NCBI RefSeq assembly: GCF_938040115.1
Contig: NZ_CALHXD010000008.1
Span: 1 to 26,083 of the forward strand
DNA from: an uncultured Campylobacter sp.
GTDB taxonomy: Bacteria; Campylobacterota; Campylobacteria; Campylobacterales; Campylobacteraceae
Length of the DNA: 26,083 nucleotides
Direction: 5' to 3'
The notes beneath the pieces were generated by a model. It was not told the origin of the DNA. It ran no database searches and worked only from the letters and a program-made list of their open reading frames with translations. Positions 22,512 through 26,083 of the stretch are shown here, piece after piece. Position numbers and translations under genes: made by a program. The stretch's first letter is position 1, and every line of letters starts with the position of its first letter.

Positions 22512-23380
22512 TTTCGGGGATCTTGATTTAGGTTTTGAGCCAGCTGCGTAGCAAAGCGCCGCATGCTTAAAATCGAGCCCGCGCTCCAAATCGGACTCGT
22601 CTGAATACTATTTTCAAAAAACCCTAGAGCTCGAAACAGCCCGTTAAATTTAAGCTCGCGCTTAATATCGAGCGGATTTGGTTCGACGATAACGAGTCGC
22701 GAGTTTTTAGGAAGCTTAAAAAGCGAAGTGATCGGCACCGTGGCTATACCCCACAAATTAAACGTAAATTCTTTAGGCGAGGCGTTTTTTAGCCCCATTT
22801 TTTTCAGGCTTACTCCGTATATGCTGTTTTCTCCGTAAATTCTCAAATGCTTGCTGTCTATAAACTGGATCGTCGCGATAGGTTCGTTTGAAAAACGCGC
22901 GAGCTCGGCGCGTAAATTTTTAAAAAATTCTTCGTTTTCTCGTATGAGATTTTGTGCTTCTTTTTCTCTTTTTGCGATTTTGGCGATACGATGCGTCGCG
23001 TCCAAAATATTTTCGTATAAATCCCCTTCTTTATACGCGTCTATGACCTCTACTCGCGCGTATTGGGCTAGGGCGTTTTTGTTAAATTCAAAAAAGGACG
23101 GAATGATGATAAAATCGGGCTTTAGCTTGATTAGCGCTTCTAGATTGGGCTGCATTCTAAGCCCTAGATCGACCGCGTTTTCTACGCTTGGTTCTTTGAC
23201 CCAAATTTCATAGTTTCTTTTATCTCCGATAGCCGCTACGTCGTATCCGATAGACCTCAATATCTCCGCCGCCGTCCAATCTACCGCTACGATTTTAGGG
23301 CTTAAATTTTCCGTTTCTTGGGGTAAATTTCGAGCGATTAAGGCGGTTAAAGTAAAAATAAATACGAAAAAAGCGCGCAT
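22508..23380 (-). CDS. FhuD-like periplasmic siderophore-binding protein
   Basis: A 290-residue periplasmic binding protein. Signal peptide MRAFFVFIFTLTALIA, then PKIVAVDWTAAEILRSIG; the VDWTAAEIL stretch is characteristic of FhuD-type proteins. KPDFIIIPSFFEF closes the first lobe, a long helix connects the lobes, and SRLVIVEPNPLDIKREL lies in the second. No lipobox. Two starts are possible: TTG at 23383 and ATG at 23380; I prefer the ATG, whose first base is also the last base of the ATPase stop region (TGATG overlap). The substrate should be a ferric hydroxamate-like chelate, by family only. Confidence 0.88.
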   Translation of the reverse strand: MRAFFVFIFTLTALIARNLPQETENLSPKIVAVDWTAAEILRSIGYDVAAIGDKRNYEIWVKEPSVENAVDLGLRMQPNLEALIKLKPDFIIIPSFFEFNKNALAQYARVEVIDAYKEGDLYENILDATHRIAKIAKREKEAQNLIRENEEFFKNLRAELARFSNEPIATIQFIDSKHLRIYGENSIYGVSLKKMGLKNASPKEFTFNLWGIATVPITSLFKLPKNSRLVIVEPNPLDIKRELKFNGLFRALGFFENSIQTSPIWSAGSILSMRRFATQLAQNLNQDPRK

Positions 23381-24144
23381 CAAAAAACCGCCGCTAGTCG
23401 GTTTTGGGTAGGATGAGGAACGATGCTCGCCTTTACGCCGTAAATTTGCGCCAGGCGCTCGCTGTTCATTATCTCTTTTGCATCGGCGTTAAAGATCACC
23501 TCGCCCTTTTTCAAGGCTATGAGATAATCGCAATACGTAGCGGCTAAATTTATATCGTGAATAACGATAATAACGCCTTTTTTGAGCTCTTTGCCCAGCC
23601 TGGAAATAAGTTGCATAACCTCGATCTGAAAAGAGATATCAAGCGGAGCCAAAGGCTCGTCTAAAAGCAAAAAATCGCTTTGTTGAGCCAGCAGCATCGC
23701 CAAAAACAACCTAGAACGCTCGCCGCCGGATAAGGTGCGCACCTCTTGGTCTTTAAATTTAAGCGTTCCGGTCGTCTCCAAAGCCTCCAAAACTATGCGT
23801 TCGTCGTTTTTTTCGTCGCGCAAAAAGCCGCTTTGATGAGCGTATCTGCCCATCGATACGAGCTCAAATCCGCTAACGTCGGCCGCATCGGGTAAATTTT
23901 GCGGTAAATACGCGAGCTTTTTGGCAAAATCTTTGGCGCGATATTCTTTGATATTTTTATCCAGCAAAAGCACTTGCCCGGAATATTTTTTTTGCTGATT
24001 GGCTAAAATTTTAATAAGAGAAGATTTTCCCGAGCCGTTATGTCCGATGAGTCCGTAAATTTTACCGCTTTTGAATTCTAAATTTATTTGATTTAGTATC
24101 GTTTTGTTTGAGATTTTAAAGCCGACGTTTCGGGTTTTCAACAT
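23380..24144 (-). CDS. FhuC-like ABC transporter ATP-binding protein
   Basis: The 254-residue ATPase, first gene of the siderophore-uptake operon. Walker A GHNGSGKSS (34-42), signature LSGGERSR (138-145), Walker B FLLLDEP (158-164), switch histidine His196 in VIHDIN. FLLLDEPLAPLDI and the C-terminal YGVKASIVPHP are typical of the FhuC/FepC group. AAGGT precedes the ATG at a good distance. The order C-D-B-receptor, with each inner junction overlapping by a few bases, indicates one transcript. A Fur-box-like sequence sits 24-38 bases upstream. Confidence 0.93.
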   Translation of the reverse strand: MLKTRNVGFKISNKTILNQINLEFKSGKIYGLIGHNGSGKSSLIKILANQQKKYSGQVLLLDKNIKEYRAKDFAKKLAYLPQNLPDAADVSGFELVSMGRYAHQSGFLRDEKNDERIVLEALETTGTLKFKDQEVRTLSGGERSRLFLAMLLAQQSDFLLLDEPLAPLDISFQIEVMQLISRLGKELKKGVIIVIHDINLAATYCDYLIALKKGEVIFNADAKEIMNSERLAQIYGVKASIVPHPTQNRLAAVF

Positions 24145-24167
24145 AAATTTACCTTAGGGCATTTAAT

Positions 24168-24182
24168 TGATATTAAATATTA
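24168..24182 (-). promoter_or_regulatory. Candidate Fur box of the siderophore-uptake operon
   Basis: TGATATTAAATATTA matches the Fur 7-1-7 consensus TGATAATNATTATCA at 11 of 14 informative positions and resembles the site at 6542-6556 before the other iron-type operon (TGATATTAGTTATTA, two differences). It lies between the divergent fhuC-like gene and typA, close before the former. A related A/T palindrome (CAATATTAAATATTA, 9333-9347) also precedes the copper-type receptor. Confidence 0.5.
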
Positions 24183-24247
24183 TAACCGTATAAAGCTAAA
24201 TGTTAGATTAAATTTCGGTTATAAATTTTTTTTTAGCAAGTTTTGGG

Positions 24248-24253
24248 TATAAT
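24248..24253 (+). promoter_or_regulatory. -10 box of typA
   Basis: Context GGGTATAATCGG, a strong TATAAT. A run of nine T (24226-24234) lies 14 bases upstream, typical of the T-rich, -35-less Campylobacter promoter. It leaves a leader of about 50 bases before the TTG start. Confidence 0.75.
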
Positions 24254-24310
24254 CGGTCTCTTATCAAAACGCGTATATCCGCGCTTTAAAAGTTTAAAAC
24301 GGAGAAAAAT

Positions 24311-26083
<1,773 letters not shown>

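Noticed and set aside
22512..22589. Upstream TTG start extending the FhuB-like permease by 26 residues
   Set aside because: It lies within the binding-protein gene; the ATGA overlap at 22508-22511 and the natural hydrophobic start MKKLLTIF fit better.
24226..24234. Run of nine T before typA as a phase-variable tract
   Set aside because: T runs are a normal part of Campylobacter promoters, and phase variation there usually uses G/C tracts; no length variation can be seen from one sequence.

Overview
The window looks like a chromosomal segment of an epsilonproteobacterium, most likely a Campylobacter of the concisus/rectus/showae/curvus type. The evidence is: a DUF4492 gene directly upstream of cydA; pyrG and recJ close together; typA near a fliK-flgD-flgE flagellar operon with a sigma-54 type promoter; T-rich TATAAT promoters; frequent TTG/GTG starts; and the octamer AAATTTGA (and palindromes of it) scattered everywhere. 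Species assignment is inference. Gene order in C. jejuni is quoted from memory.

Layout: 1-879 (minus) holds the 5' part of cydA and its DUF4492 neighbour. 1012-2676 (plus) is pyrG. 2699-6476 (minus) is a tightly overlapping four-gene operon: periplasmic binding protein, FecCD-type permease, FecE-type ATPase and, last, an ATP-grasp enzyme. 6651-8364 (plus) is a 50-codon small ORF overlapping the start of recJ. 8365-9364 is an unstable-looking stretch: a small unknown membrane protein, then a coaE 5' fragment fused to a second copy of the recJ 3' end. 9365-11362 (plus) is a TonB-dependent receptor with the copper-ligand pattern of the OprC/NosA family. 11698-11916 (minus) is a small unknown protein. 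12107-14515 (minus) is the overlapping set nrdB, carbon-nitrogen hydrolase, pcm. 14664-18500 (minus) is fliK-flgD-flgE with a sigma-54 promoter in front and a strong terminator behind. 18609-24144 (minus) is a complete siderophore-type uptake operon: fhuC-, fhuD- and fused fhuB-like genes and a TonB-dependent receptor. 24311 to the end (plus) is typA/bipA, started by TTG and cut by the window edge.

How the genes fit together: metal uptake dominates the accessory content. There are two iron-type ABC systems, each preceded by a similar Fur-box-like 15-mer, plus a likely copper receptor. The two ABC systems lie between pairs (pyrG/recJ and typA/fliK) that are neighbours in C. jejuni, so both look like lineage-specific insertions into a conserved backbone. 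The most unusual items are the ATP-grasp enzyme in a metal-transport operon and the coaE'-'recJ scar with its 101-base direct repeats. I saw no defence system, CRISPR array, tRNA, rRNA or insertion sequence.
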